Assembly (NCBI RefSeq): GCF_007096635.1
Contig: NZ_VKAA01000003.1
Coordinates: forward strand, 62,001-126,000
Reading direction: 5' to 3'
DNA from: Mycolicibacterium sp. 018/SC-01/001
GTDB taxonomy: Bacteria > Actinomycetota > Actinomycetes > Mycobacteriales > Mycobacteriaceae
DNA: 64,000 nt
A program made the translations under genes and the position numbers. Numbering within the stretch: position 1 is the first letter of the stretch; each line of letters starts with the position of its first letter. The notes under the pieces were generated by a model. That model was given only the letters and a program-made list of their open reading frames with translations. It did not search any database and was not told the origin of the DNA. Of this stretch, positions 16,704 through 26,580 are shown piece after piece.

Positions 16704-17018
16704 ATGTGCGGATCGGAGGACGCGGGTGCCCGGTTCCTGGTCGAGTGGTACCAGGCGTCACTAGCTTCGATGCCGCTCGCCCACACGGCAGGTCGATTGA
16801 TGGCCAGTATCGCGAAAGCCCGGCGGGCTGGCTGCACAGTGCAAGTCGCTTCGATGATCGCGGTTCCTAGCGATGAAACGGTATTTTGCGCCTTCGTCGC
16901 AGAGAACGCCGAGATAGTCAGTCGAGTGTGTCACGACGCAGGATGTCCGCCGGACCGAGTCACCGGCGGTGTGGACACTTTCATCAATTTCGCGGTGCGC
17001 TGTGACGGGAATCAGTAA
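16704..17018 (+). CDS. Small protein resembling DUF4242 (nickel-binding-like) family
   Basis: A 104-residue protein with a ferredoxin-like layout: RFLVEWYQASLA, a helix, CTVQVASMIAVPSDETVFC and the end segment VCHDAGCPPDRVTGGVDTF. This order resembles DUF4242 proteins (RYLVERTF ... AGLPVDRI). The ATG at 16704 is chosen over a TTG at 16695 because a leaderless -10 precedes it by 7 bases. The last 7 bases overlap the end of the convergent LAL regulator. Function is unknown; proteins of this type often occur beside large regulators or adenylate cyclases in mycobacteria, as remembered. Confidence 0.6.
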   Translation: MCGSEDAGARFLVEWYQASLASMPLAHTAGRLMASIAKARRAGCTVQVASMIAVPSDETVFCAFVAENAEIVSRVCHDAGCPPDRVTGGVDTFINFAVRCDGNQ

Positions 17019-19783
17019 GCATTCGGCGATGGTCCGGCGTCGTCTCTTGCAGACGGCCACCGCGCTGCTAGTTGAGCGCGGGAGTGAACGCCGGCTTTGC
17101 GGTAAACATTTGAAAGATGCATCTCTACTGTTTTCGGCGAAACGCTGAGCGCAGTAGCGATTTCTCTGTTTGAAAAGCCCGCGGCAGCCTTCTCAGCGAC
17201 CTGTCGTTCAGCAGGGGTGAAGGTGTTGCTTCTGTTCGAGCGACTTGCCAAGCGCCGCAACTCGGCATGTGCGCGGTCTGCCCAGAGGGGGCTACCTAGT
17301 TCGTCGAAGGCCGCTGCCGCAGCAGTCAAGGTGGCGATCGCCTCCTTGGGACGGCGCCGGCGGCGTTGAATCTGCCCCAACAGCAACTGGGTACGGGCAT
17401 TTTCGAATGGCATCGGCAACTGGTCATGGTGTGCAAGAGCCTGCAGCGCTGAATGTTCGGCAACCTGAAGATCGCCGCTATGAGCCAACAGTTGGGCGCG
17501 CCCGCGTGCTCCTACTGCGAGCATCCACGCGCGACCCAGCCGCGCACCGTTTGATTGCAGTGCCTCGACTAATGGTGTCGCCCGATCGGTCTGGCCGGTG
17601 TGAATGAGAGCCTCGATAGCATCCGGCAGGTAGGCGCCCCTCACGATCTCGGTGTCGTGGTCCGAGTCGAAGGATGCCAGCAGTGGCTCCAGTGTCTGCA
17701 GCGTCTCGCCGTAACGCCCGCTGGACACTTGGGCGAAGGCCAGGCTCATCAGTGGGGGACCAGCCAGGTAGGTCATGCCGCTCGAGCGGGCCGCCTCTGC
17801 GGCGGCGGTTGCTGCCTCGTATGCATCGGCGAGGCGCCCCGTGTAGGCAGCTACAGCGGCCAGGCTGGTTTGCGCGTCGATCAGCGGAAGTTGGCCCCCG
17901 ATCTGTTGGGCGTGCTCGAAAGCATCGGATGCGGTCCGCGCCGCATCGGCGTAGCGACCCAACCAGATATCGATCACCGTCTGTAGGCTGGCCGCCCAAA
18001 CCACATCGACTTCGTTGCCGCGCTCACCGCAGCGGCGAGCGATTTCGGCCATCGAGGAGCGTGCGTCATGCAGCTGGCCCGTCCAGGCGCAGTTGATGGC
18101 GAACACTGCACTGGCTTGAACCGTCGCGGGGGCATCGGTGTCGGGGTCTTCGTCGGCCAACGCCGTTGCAAGCGCAGCCTGATCGGTGCCCAGTCCGTAC
18201 ATGAAGCTCACGTGCACCCATAGCGCGGCAGTCTGACTGCGCAGAGTTGGAACTCCTAGCGCCATGGCGTCGCGGTATGCGCGGCGGGCATGGGCGACAC
18301 AGGTGGTCATATCGCCGGTCAAGCCGATTGCCAGCGATAACAACATTAGTCCTTGAGCCCGCAGGACAGTATTGTCGCCGGCTTCCTCGACCGCGCGGGC
18401 TAAGACGTCGGCCGCGCTGGCCAGCCCGTGGCGGTACCCGCGAACGCCGCCTTGCACCATCAGCGCGATCGTGCGCAAGGTGCCCATCGGCAACTCGTCG
18501 ACCAGTGGCCCCACGATCCGCTCCGCGGCCTCGAGTGCTCCTGCGCGAAAGTGGTAGTCGGCCGCGCGCAAGCGCCGCACCGGGCTGCGACCGCCGAGGT
18601 TGATGGCCAGCTCAACGAGCTCAGCAGCGGAGCTGTGCGCTCCACGCGAGGCCGCTGATTCGGCGGCCTCGTCGAGTGCGTTCAGTGTTGATTCCTCGGC
18701 GGTCACCGCGGCCAGCGCCAGATGACGGGCACGTGTCTCGATGTGGTCGTCAATTCCAGCGAGCGCGCTGTGTACAGCCCGTCGATCAGCTGCGCTGGCC
18801 CGGGCGTACACCGCGTGGGCCAGCAAGGGGTGGGTGAAACGTATGCGGTCTCCATCGAAGACGACGAGGCGCTCCTTCTCTGCGCCGTGCAGCAGCGCCA
18901 CCACCTCCTCGACCTCGCCACCATGGACAAGCGCCAAATCGCTCATTTGCGGCGATGCCTGACAGGCACAGATGAGCAACAGCCGGGAGGCATGGGGGTC
19001 GATAGCGTCCAGCCGTGCCCCGATCAGGTTGTCCAGCCGGGCAGGCAAGGCAGGAAAGGTCGACATCATGACATCCCGGCTGCGCGCTAATTCGACCCCG
19101 TAGAAGGGATTTCCGCCCGAGAGCGCGTGGATGCGCGTGATCAACGGGCGTGATAGCGCCGCCCCCAGTTCGCTCATGATCACCTTGTGCAAACCACCAA
19201 CAGACATCGGTTGCAACGCAATCCGAGAAACATTGGCCTTTGCGGGCAGCGCTATCCAGTCGGTGTTGGACTCTCCGGTCTGCCCTCCGTTACGCACCGT
19301 CGCGATCACTGCGATCCGACGCTTGACTCGCCGCAACGCGAAACCCAGCACAGCCCGGCTGGAGGCGTCGATCCATTGCGCGTCATCGATAGCCACGAGC
19401 ACAGGCCGTGAGTCGGCGAGCGTATGCAGTACCGACAGGAACGCGGCCGCGGCAGCGCGCTCGTCATTCGTCGGGCCCTCGGATCCTCGCAGCAGCACCC
19501 GGTTCAGAGATGCCCGCTGCACCGGGGGGAGGGTGTCCAATGCACCGGTACCCACACCGCCAAGCAAGTCAGCGATCGCGGCGAACGCCATCCCTACTTC
19601 AGCCGTCGCGCCACCGGCCGACATGACAGTGAACCCCGCGCTGGCAGCAGCGCCGACGGCGGCCTGCAACACGGTTGTCTTCCCGATGCCGGCCTCGCCC
19701 TCCAAGATCAAGCCAGCCGGTCCATTACGGACACACTCCAGCAACGACTGCACCGCTGCCCGTTCTCGGTTTCGACCTACCAT
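17012..19783 (-). CDS. LuxR-family large ATP-binding regulator (LAL)
   Basis: A 923-residue MalT/LAL-type regulator. A P-loop ATPase domain opens the protein (Walker A GEAGIGKTT near residue 30; Walker B VLVAIDDAQWID near 140). A long helical, TPR-like middle region follows, and the C-terminal LuxR helix-turn-helix reads FTPAERQVAEKAAAGFSNRE and ALSVSPKTVEMHLSNVYRK (about 850-905). GGGGGG lies just before the chosen ATG at 19783; the frame stays open to 19930, so a longer form is possible. It is divergent from the repeat protein and convergent with the small DUF4242-like gene, either of which it may control. Confidence 0.85.
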   Translation of the reverse strand: MVGRNRERAAVQSLLECVRNGPAGLILEGEAGIGKTTVLQAAVGAAASAGFTVMSAGGATAEVGMAFAAIADLLGGVGTGALDTLPPVQRASLNRVLLRGSEGPTNDERAAAAAFLSVLHTLADSRPVLVAIDDAQWIDASSRAVLGFALRRVKRRIAVIATVRNGGQTGESNTDWIALPAKANVSRIALQPMSVGGLHKVIMSELGAALSRPLITRIHALSGGNPFYGVELARSRDVMMSTFPALPARLDNLIGARLDAIDPHASRLLLICACQASPQMSDLALVHGGEVEEVVALLHGAEKERLVVFDGDRIRFTHPLLAHAVYARASAADRRAVHSALAGIDDHIETRARHLALAAVTAEESTLNALDEAAESAASRGAHSSAAELVELAINLGGRSPVRRLRAADYHFRAGALEAAERIVGPLVDELPMGTLRTIALMVQGGVRGYRHGLASAADVLARAVEEAGDNTVLRAQGLMLLSLAIGLTGDMTTCVAHARRAYRDAMALGVPTLRSQTAALWVHVSFMYGLGTDQAALATALADEDPDTDAPATVQASAVFAINCAWTGQLHDARSSMAEIARRCGERGNEVDVVWAASLQTVIDIWLGRYADAARTASDAFEHAQQIGGQLPLIDAQTSLAAVAAYTGRLADAYEAATAAAEAARSSGMTYLAGPPLMSLAFAQVSSGRYGETLQTLEPLLASFDSDHDTEIVRGAYLPDAIEALIHTGQTDRATPLVEALQSNGARLGRAWMLAVGARGRAQLLAHSGDLQVAEHSALQALAHHDQLPMPFENARTQLLLGQIQRRRRRPKEAIATLTAAAAAFDELGSPLWADRAHAELRRLASRSNRSNTFTPAERQVAEKAAAGFSNREIATALSVSPKTVEMHLSNVYRKAGVHSRAQLAARWPSARDDAGPSPNAY

Positions 19784-20130
19784 CCCCCCGGCCACGCACA
19801 GCATTGTGACAGCGGGGACGACGTTACGTCGGGCATCCGGGCAAGCCCATACCCCCACCACGCGCTTTGGGTCAGTCGCGACTCGACCCGCAAAGCCCTG
19901 CACTGGCGCACCGCAGCATAAAATCGACATCCGCGCCGCAGCACCTCAACCCGGCTCCAGCCGCCAACCGCGAGTAGAGGTCGGCAAGTAGCGCCCCGAA
20001 CCCATACTTTCAGCAAATACGGGGAAAACCCGGTATCCCGGATCGTCATCGATGCCCTACCGTCAGCTCACCGACGCTCGACGCAGAGAACATGCGTGCA
20101 CGCGGCGTCAGAATGATCTGGGGGGATCAC
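19784..20130. other. Intergenic region between divergent LAL regulator and repeat protein
   Basis: This 347-base stretch should hold both outward promoters. The right part contains short GC inverted sequences around CGGGGAAAACCCGG (20018-20031) and TCCCGGAT. The left part could encode an N-terminal extension of the LAL regulator up to 19930, but the composition does not demand it. No RNA gene or small open reading frame with a convincing ribosome-binding site was seen. Confidence 0.4.
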
Positions 20131-23100
20131 ATGGCTGGACAACGTCGCATCCGATTGGTTAGCGACCCGGCGGGAGGTCGCGCTGCGGGGGGAGCGGTCG
20201 TAGCCTATGCAAAGCACGTTGGACGGGTGGGAGCCCTAGCTGTTGCGTTGGGAGTGGGAATCGGGTTAGGCGTGTCGCCGGGCTTCGCTCAGGCAGATGA
20301 TGCCACCAGCGCCGCAGGGTCTGTTAACACGCCACATCGAACCGACTCTGCCGAAGAGTCGGCGGTCTCGAACAATGAGCCGCATTACGGCAGCAGCAAC
20401 ACCAGCGAGGAGCCCAATCGGCTTCAAGCTTCTCCGACTCATGAATCGACGAGTCACGACGCGGACGCTGTCGACGCGAAGGATGACTTAAACGATGGGG
20501 GCCGGGGCGGACACGCCGCCTCCGACGACGAGCCCACCCCCGGCAACAGCGACGACCACGAACTCACCGCCGAAGACGCTCGCTCAGCGGACCGACCCCA
20601 CGGGCACACCTCACCATCGTTGCGGAGCGCACCGTCGCGCCAACAGTTGCCGCACAAGCAATCTAGGACATCTTGGGAGGATGGCCGGCCGGTCAGGCTG
20701 AGCGAGCACCAAAGCGCCGATGTCCATGTTGCTGTTGAGCCCACTACTACAGCGAGCCAACCTATAGCCATCATCCCGCGCTCCGACGGCGATGTCCGCA
20801 TTAAAGATCGCGCGGCATCATCGCCAAGGCCGACTGTTGCCACCGCCGTAAAGTCGGTGTCGCTGCCGGCTGCTACGGGCGGAAACTCTGATACGCCGGG
20901 CTCCCCTGCCGCGGGACCTATGGCTCTCGCCCTGGCCGCCGCCTCGACTCGACGGCCGAGCAGTGCCGGCAACACAGCACCCACCGCCAGTTTGGCCTAT
21001 ACAACCGCACCGAACTTGCTCACCGGCAGGGTCCTCGGGCGGGTCAGGGCCCGTGATGCGGATCGCGATCGCCTGACCTACGTAGCGACCGAACCCTTAA
21101 AAGGAACCGTTTCCATCAATACAAACGGGATCTTCGCCTACACGCCGTCGCCGAACGCCCGACACGCTGCCGCATCCACGAATGCAACGGAAGCTGATAG
21201 GACTGATACCTTCGCCGTCGCTGTCACCGACGGGCAGGGTGGCTCGGTGTCGGTGCCTGTCACAGTTCTCATCCGCCCTATCAATTCAAAACCACAGGCC
21301 CGCAACCATTCTGACGCACCTGATGCCGACTCGGGCACCGTCACGGGCACCATCACAGTCGTCGACCGAGACGGTGATCCCATTACCTTCACAGCCCCGA
21401 ATGTCACCGACAAAGGTGCCGTCACCATCGACACAGATGGCTCATACACCTATGTCCCCACCGCCGCCGCCAGGTCCGCAGCAAGAAATCCCCTCCGCCG
21501 CAACGACATCTTCACGATCACCGTCAACGACGGACACGGTGGCACCGATACCGTCACCATCCCCGTCACGATTCTTCCGGCCTTGACCAACGCGGCGCCC
21601 ACCAACGGATCCGCATCTGCTACAAACCCCGACAATGACGGCAGAGTCGCAGGCACGGTCATCGCCACCGACCCTGATCGAGACCCGCTGACCTACGAGC
21701 TGGGTGCAACTACTCCCTTACGCGGCAGCGTGATAGTCGACGGTGATGGAACCTTCACCTACACTCCGACAGCTGACGCCCGGCATACCGCCTCGGCTAC
21801 GAACGCACCCACTGCCGTCACCCAGGACTACTTCACCGTCGCCGTCTCCGACGGCCGCGGCGGCTCTCTTGTCGTCCCTGTCACGGTAACGATCAGTCCG
21901 AAGAATTCAGCACCGTCAGCCGATTATTCTGTGGGACAGCCGGACCCGGTGACCGGCGCCGTGACGGGACAGATCACCTCCACGGATCCCGACGGGGACA
22001 CTCGCACTTACAGCGGAGCTATCAGATCGGTTAAAGGCGGCGGTGTTCAGATCAATGCTGATGGAACGTTCATCTACACCCCCACTACGGAGATGCGCAC
22101 CGCTGCAGCTGACCCGGGCGCGACCGAAGAGGATCGAACAGACAGCTTGCTGGCCGTCGTCGACGACGGCCACCTCGGCGGCGTAACGCCGCTCACCCTC
22201 GCCGTGAGGATCTTGGGCTCGACGCCAGGTGAAAACCGCCCACCACAACAAGCTTCTGACCCGACATACGATCTGCCCAATTCACAGACTGGGGCGGTCG
22301 TCGGCAAGTTCAACGTCATTGATCCTGATGGCGATCGGCTCTTTTACACCGTCGCACCCATCGGAGACAGCAGCCTCGACGACGGCACATTTGAGATCGA
22401 TAATACGACGGGGACGTGGACCTTTTTCCCGAGGTCCGAGCGGATGCACGAGGCGGCCGCGTCCGTTGGACGCCCAGACACCTACTCCTTCCGGTGGACA
22501 GCCAACGACGGCCGAGGCGGAATTTTAGAGGGAACCATCACTTTGCCGGTGGCGGGGCGAAACACAGACCCGGTAGTCGCACCATCACCCACCTATCACC
22601 GTGACACGGCAACCGGTGACATCATCGGTACAGTCGGGGCTGGCGATTACGACGGTGACTACGTGGCTGTGGTCGCAACCACCGACTCCGATTTGGGTAC
22701 CGTGACAGTCGATTGGATCGGTGGGAATCTCTTCCAATGGCGCTACGCGAGCGCACCAGGCAGCGACGCCGAAGCATGGCGGGACATCCTGTTCACCGCA
22801 ACTGACGACCACGGCGGAATCGCCCTCTCCCGCAACAACGTGAGCTTTCAACCAGCCGCCGTCACCCGGTCAGCTGAGGAGGCGCTTGCGACCGGGCGGA
22901 CCAACACGAAGCCCGACGACCTCGCGACGGGAGCGATCAGCGGAGTCGTTAGCGTCGGCACACACCCCGCGGGATCGGTCACCTACCACGCCAGCAGCCC
23001 CGCCAGAGGATCGGTGGTCATAGACCCCGCGACCGGCGCGTACACCTACACACCCAGTTTGCAGGCTCGTTACGACGCGGCGGCCGATTCAGAAAGCAAC

Positions 23101-24477
23101 CCCCGCGGCAACGTCGACACCTTTACGGTCACAGTCAGGGGGACGGACGGCCTGGTTCAAGAAACCATTGGGATCGTTGTTCCGATTAGTGACCTCAACC
23201 GCCCTGCCGTCGCATCGGTCACGATCACCGAGCAAAACAGCTATACGGGACTGACAAAGGGACGCGTTACAGCGACCGACCCCGACGGTCACGATGATGG
23301 CTTTGCGTTCACAGTGTCCAGTAAGAGCACAACAAGAGTGCGCGACTTGGTCTACTCCACAACGCCGCTGGGACGAGTCACAATTAACTACTTCGACGGC
23401 ACATTTGAGTACACACCGACCGTCGCCGCGCGCGTCTTGTCAGCCGAAAGGAACGGTATTCGCGACGTCTTCTATGTCACCGTAGAAGACGGCTACGGAC
23501 ACAGGGTTTATCAGCCAGTATCCATCTCCATCGCCCCTGTGATTTACGCCCCACCACCGACCGACCCCACGCGGCCCCCCGCCGGACCCACCCGTGTGGC
23601 AACGCTGCGCGACCTTTTTGAATCACCGGGATTCATGAAAGAGGTGGATAGCGTAGGCAGTGCCAGGTGCAGGTCGGGCGGCTGTGGGGTCACAGACGGT
23701 GATTGGATCCTCGACGGTTACACAAGCACGCTCATCGATGAGACCGTCCACCCTTCTCGCACTTTCGGCGGTCGAATCGGACAAGCGTCCTACGACGTTG
23801 AAGTGCACACCAAGTACCGCCGCTACGTCGAGACTGAAGCGATCACGACGACCCAGCCCCCTGAAGGCACTGAGGAATACCTCATCACGTGGGTCAAAGG
23901 TATCGACGATTACGCCGGGGATCGGCGCATTACGAGCGTGACCGCGCTCAGTTCCGGGTCTACCTATACCGCACAGAGCGTTCTCCAGCTGCGCGACCTT
24001 GAACACCTCATTGTCTGCACGAACGGGTGCGCAGGAGGTACCGCTTCATTCACCGACGGCGAAGCGCTCCCCGTAGCGGGACCCGTCTGGGACACCGATA
24101 TCGTCGACCTAGGGCTAGTGGCTGGCGCTATGGTGGTGCGCTTCAGCGCAGGGACGTTCCCGATGGGGCTGTTCCCCCTCACTTCCCCCCCGGGGCAATT
24201 CGACCCAATATTTGAAGAGCCACTCCAGCATATGCAGGAAGAGGGTTGGGACTTGCAACGCAGTCAGTGCGTGGGTCACGGCTCTCTGGAGGCGGCGCAG
24301 TTCGTGGTCTTCTATCGGCCAACTGGAAAAGGCGGCGGTTTCGCCGGCTTCGCATCGAAGATTCCCGGCAAAATAAACTCCACAACGCGTGAGCAGTTCG
24401 CCGCTGCTAACGACGATTTGGATGCATTGTGGTCTTCGTGCGACTCGATACCGTCTAACGGTGATAACGACAATTAG
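20131..24477 (+). CDS. Secreted surface protein with eight cadherin/VCBS-like tandem repeats
   Basis: A 1448-residue protein. The N-terminus has a long signal sequence (hydrophobic [21 protein letters not shown], cleavage likely before DD near residue 57). Residues 58-280 are low-complexity, rich in Ser, Asp, His and Pro. Eight repeats start near 281, 385, 487, 592, 702, 811, 925 and 1023, each opening like N-x-x-P and carrying TDPDGD- and [11 protein letters not shown] motifs. A unique C-terminal domain (about 1140-1448) has six cysteines, including CRSGGC and CTNGC. No sortase signal or anchor is visible. GGGGGG before ATG 20131 sets the start. Base composition is visibly less GC-rich than the flanks. 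Adhesion is a guess. Confidence 0.85.
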   Translation: MAGQRRIRLVSDPAGGRAAGGAVVAYAKHVGRVGALAVALGVGIGLGVSPGFAQADDATSAAGSVNTPHRTDSAEESAVSNNEPHYGSSNTSEEPNRLQASPTHESTSHDADAVDAKDDLNDGGRGGHAASDDEPTPGNSDDHELTAEDARSADRPHGHTSPSLRSAPSRQQLPHKQSRTSWEDGRPVRLSEHQSADVHVAVEPTTTASQPIAIIPRSDGDVRIKDRAASSPRPTVATAVKSVSLPAATGGNSDTPGSPAAGPMALALAAASTRRPSSAGNTAPTASLAYTTAPNLLTGRVLGRVRARDADRDRLTYVATEPLKGTVSINTNGIFAYTPSPNARHAAASTNATEADRTDTFAVAVTDGQGGSVSVPVTVLIRPINSKPQARNHSDAPDADSGTVTGTITVVDRDGDPITFTAPNVTDKGAVTIDTDGSYTYVPTAAARSAARNPLRRNDIFTITVNDGHGGTDTVTIPVTILPALTNAAPTNGSASATNPDNDGRVAGTVIATDPDRDPLTYELGATTPLRGSVIVDGDGTFTYTPTADARHTASATNAPTAVTQDYFTVAVSDGRGGSLVVPVTVTISPKNSAPSADYSVGQPDPVTGAVTGQITSTDPDGDTRTYSGAIRSVKGGGVQINADGTFIYTPTTEMRTAAADPGATEEDRTDSLLAVVDDGHLGGVTPLTLAVRILGSTPGENRPPQQASDPTYDLPNSQTGAVVGKFNVIDPDGDRLFYTVAPIGDSSLDDGTFEIDNTTGTWTFFPRSERMHEAAASVGRPDTYSFRWTANDGRGGILEGTITLPVAGRNTDPVVAPSPTYHRDTATGDIIGTVGAGDYDGDYVAVVATTDSDLGTVTVDWIGGNLFQWRYASAPGSDAEAWRDILFTATDDHGGIALSRNNVSFQPAAVTRSAEEALATGRTNTKPDDLATGAISGVVSVGTHPAGSVTYHASSPARGSVVIDPATGAYTYTPSLQARYDAAADSESNPRGNVDTFTVTVRGTDGLVQETIGIVVPISDLNRPAVASVTITEQNSYTGLTKGRVTATDPDGHDDGFAFTVSSKSTTRVRDLVYSTTPLGRVTINYFDGTFEYTPTVAARVLSAERNGIRDVFYVTVEDGYGHRVYQPVSISIAPVIYAPPPTDPTRPPAGPTRVATLRDLFESPGFMKEVDSVGSARCRSGGCGVTDGDWILDGYTSTLIDETVHPSRTFGGRIGQASYDVEVHTKYRRYVETEAITTTQPPEGTEEYLITWVKGIDDYAGDRRITSVTALSSGSTYTAQSVLQLRDLEHLIVCTNGCAGGTASFTDGEALPVAGPVWDTDIVDLGLVAGAMVVRFSAGTFPMGLFPLTSPPGQFDPIFEEPLQHMQEEGWDLQRSQCVGHGSLEAAQFVVFYRPTGKGGGFAGFASKIPGKINSTTREQFAAANDDLDALWSSCDSIPSNGDNDN
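20971..23560 (+). repeat. Eight tandem repeats encoding cadherin/VCBS-like domains
   Basis: Unit starts are near 20971, 21283, 21589, 21904, 22234, 22561, 22903 and 23197, so units are about 295-340 bases. DNA identity between units looks low while protein motifs are kept (DPDGD, GTVTID, TYTPT, AxxR), meaning an old duplication. The fifth and sixth units have diverged most at the tyrosine-threonine-proline motif. Confidence 0.75.
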
Positions 24478-26186
24478 CTGCAGACCGCGCCGACGGCCGC
24501 CGAACCGACCAGCTTGGTGTACTTGGCCAGCACGCCCGTCTCGTACACCGGGGGCAGCGGCGTGAATCCCGCCTTACGCGACTCGAATTCGGCCTCGTCG
24601 ACCAGGAGGTCCAGCGTGCCCTTGGCCACGTCGAGGCGGATGCGGTCGCCGTCGCGGACGAACGCGATCGGTCCGCCGTCGACGGCCTCCGGCGCGATGT
24701 GGCCCACGCACAGCCCCGTCGTCCCACCGGAGAACCGGCCGTCGGTCATCAGCAGCACGTCCTTGCCCAGCCCGGCGCCCTTGATCGCGCCGGTGATCGC
24801 CAGCATCTCCCGCATCCCGGGGCCGCCCTTGGGGCCCTCGTAGCGGATCACCACGACGTCACCGTGGGTGATCGTGCCGTCCTCCAGCGCGTCCAGCGCG
24901 GCGCGCTCACGCTCGAAGACCCGCGCGGTGCCCTCGAACACGTCGGAATCGAAGCCCGCCGACTTCACCACGGCGCCCTCGGGCGCGAGCGAGCCGTGCA
25001 GGATCGTGATGCCGCCGGTGGGGTGGATCGGGTTGTTCATCGCGCGCAGCACCTTGCCATCCGGATCCGGCGGCTCGATGTGGGCCAGGTTCTCCGCCAT
25101 CGTCTGACCGGTGACGGTCAGGCAATCCCCGTGCAGCAGACCAGCATCGAGCAGTGCCTTCATCACCACGGGCACGCCACCGATCTCGTCGACGTGCTTC
25201 ATCACGTGGCGGCCGAACGGCTTGACGTCGGCGAGGTGGGGCACCTTGTTCCCGATGCGCGTGAAATCCGCCAGCGTCAGTTCGACGCGGGCCTCCCAGG
25301 CGATGGCCAGCAGGTGCAGCACCGCGTTGGTGGACCCGCCGAACGCCATCACGACGGCGATCGCGTTCTCGAACGCCTCCTTGGTGAGGATGTCGCGGGC
25401 GGTGATGCCGCGGCGCAGCATCTCGACGACCGCGGCGCCGGAGCGGCGGGCGTACTCGTCGCGGCGCGAATCGATCGCGACCGGAGAGGCGCTGCCCGGC
25501 AACGACATTCCGAGGGCCTCGGCTGCAGAGGCCATGGTGTTGGCGGTGTACATGCCGCCGCAGGCGCCCTCGCCGGGGCAGATCGCGCGTTCGATGATGT
25601 CGACGTCCTCGCGTGACATCAGGCCGCGCGCACACGCGCCGACGGCCTCGAACGCGTCGATGATCGTCACTTCCTTCTCGGTGCCGTCGGTCAGCTTCGC
25701 CACACCGGGCATGATCGAGCCGTTGTAGAGGAACACGTTGGCGAGGTTCAGGCGTGCGGCCGCCATCAGCATGCCGGGGATGGACTTGTCGCAGCCGGCC
25801 AGCAGCACGGACCCGTCGAGGCGCTCGGCCTGCATGACGGTCTCGACGCTGTCGGCGATCACCTCGCGGGAGACCAGCGAGAAGTGCATGCCCTCGTGGC
25901 CCATCGAGATGCCGTCGGACACCGAGATCGTGCCGAACTCCAGCGGGTAGCCGCCCGCCTCGTGCACGCCGGCCTTGACCGCCTGCGCCAACCGCTGCAG
26001 CGACAGGTTGCACGGGGTGATCTCGTTCCACGACGAGCCGACCCCGATCTGCGGCTTCACCCAGTCGTCGTCGCCCATGCCGACGGCGCGCAGCATGCCG
26101 CGGGCGGCGGTTTTCTCGAGGCCATCGGTGACGTCGCGGCTGCGGGGCTTGATGTCTGGGGACGCCGGGGTTTCGGGGGAGGGCAT
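24474..26186 (-). CDS. ilvD: Dihydroxy-acid dehydratase
   Basis: A 570-residue IlvD. It converts 2,3-dihydroxy-3-methylbutanoate (or the pentanoate analogue) to the 2-oxoacid in valine, isoleucine and CoA biosynthesis. Iron-sulfur cysteines are Cys59 (ITPCNLS), Cys132 (AGCDKS) and Cys209 ([14 protein letters not shown]). The end [17 protein letters not shown] is standard. Its stop overlaps the stop of the convergent repeat protein by 4 bases. It is divergent from ricR, the same arrangement as Rv0189c-Rv0190. CATAAT 7 bases before the ATG suggests a leaderless mRNA. Confidence 0.96.
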   Translation of the reverse strand: MPSPETPASPDIKPRSRDVTDGLEKTAARGMLRAVGMGDDDWVKPQIGVGSSWNEITPCNLSLQRLAQAVKAGVHEAGGYPLEFGTISVSDGISMGHEGMHFSLVSREVIADSVETVMQAERLDGSVLLAGCDKSIPGMLMAAARLNLANVFLYNGSIMPGVAKLTDGTEKEVTIIDAFEAVGACARGLMSREDVDIIERAICPGEGACGGMYTANTMASAAEALGMSLPGSASPVAIDSRRDEYARRSGAAVVEMLRRGITARDILTKEAFENAIAVVMAFGGSTNAVLHLLAIAWEARVELTLADFTRIGNKVPHLADVKPFGRHVMKHVDEIGGVPVVMKALLDAGLLHGDCLTVTGQTMAENLAHIEPPDPDGKVLRAMNNPIHPTGGITILHGSLAPEGAVVKSAGFDSDVFEGTARVFERERAALDALEDGTITHGDVVVIRYEGPKGGPGMREMLAITGAIKGAGLGKDVLLMTDGRFSGGTTGLCVGHIAPEAVDGGPIAFVRDGDRIRLDVAKGTLDLLVDEAEFESRKAGFTPLPPVYETGVLAKYTKLVGSAAVGAVCS

Positions 26187-26193
26187 GCCGACG

Positions 26194-26259
26194 ATTATGC
26201 GCCTGGCGTTTCACCCGGCCAAAACATATATGGATACCCCCGTGGGGTACGGGTAAGGT
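26194..26259. promoter_or_regulatory. Divergent leaderless promoters and RicR-type operator
   Basis: The palindrome TACCCC-CGT-GGGGTA (26235-26249) matches the GC-rich operator type of the copper repressor RicR/CsoR. It ends 4 bases before TAAGGT (26254-26259), a -10 placed 6 bases before the ricR ATG at 26266, so ricR is likely leaderless and autorepressed. On the other strand CATAAT (26199-26194) lies 7 bases before the ilvD ATG, also without a Shine-Dalgarno sequence. Confidence 0.65.
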
Positions 26260-26265
26260 GGCGCC

Positions 26266-26580
26266 ATGACGAATGCCAGCGATGCCGCAGACGACGGCGC
26301 GCACGGCTACTCGGCGCAGAAGGAGAACTACGCCAAGCGGCTGCGCCGCATCGAGGGCCAGGTCCGCGGGATCGCGAAGATGATCGACGAGGACAAGTAC
26401 TGCATCGACGTGCTCACCCAGATCAGCGCGGTCAACAGCGCCCTGCAGTCGGTGGCGCTGGGCCTGCTCGACGAACACCTGGGCCACTGCGTGTCGCACG
26501 CCGTGGCTGCCGGAGGAGACGAGGCCGACGCCAAGCTCGCCGAGGCGTCCGCGGCGATCGCGCGGCTGGTCCGCTCCTAG
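26266..26580 (+). CDS. ricR: Copper-sensing repressor, CsoR/RicR family
   Basis: A 104-residue DUF156 metal-sensing repressor. The helical core RLRRIEGQVRGIAKMIDEDKYC starts the family pattern; the Cu(I) ligands are Cys46, His71 and Cys75 (CID ... HLGHC). When copper binds, the protein leaves its GC-rich operators. Its position next to ilvD matches Rv0190 (RicR). A matching operator overlaps its own promoter. The stop overlaps that of the convergent HNH gene. A regulon (copper efflux, metallothionein) would lie outside this window. Confidence 0.9.
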   Translation: MTNASDAADDGAHGYSAQKENYAKRLRRIEGQVRGIAKMIDEDKYCIDVLTQISAVNSALQSVALGLLDEHLGHCVSHAVAAGGDEADAKLAEASAAIARLVRS

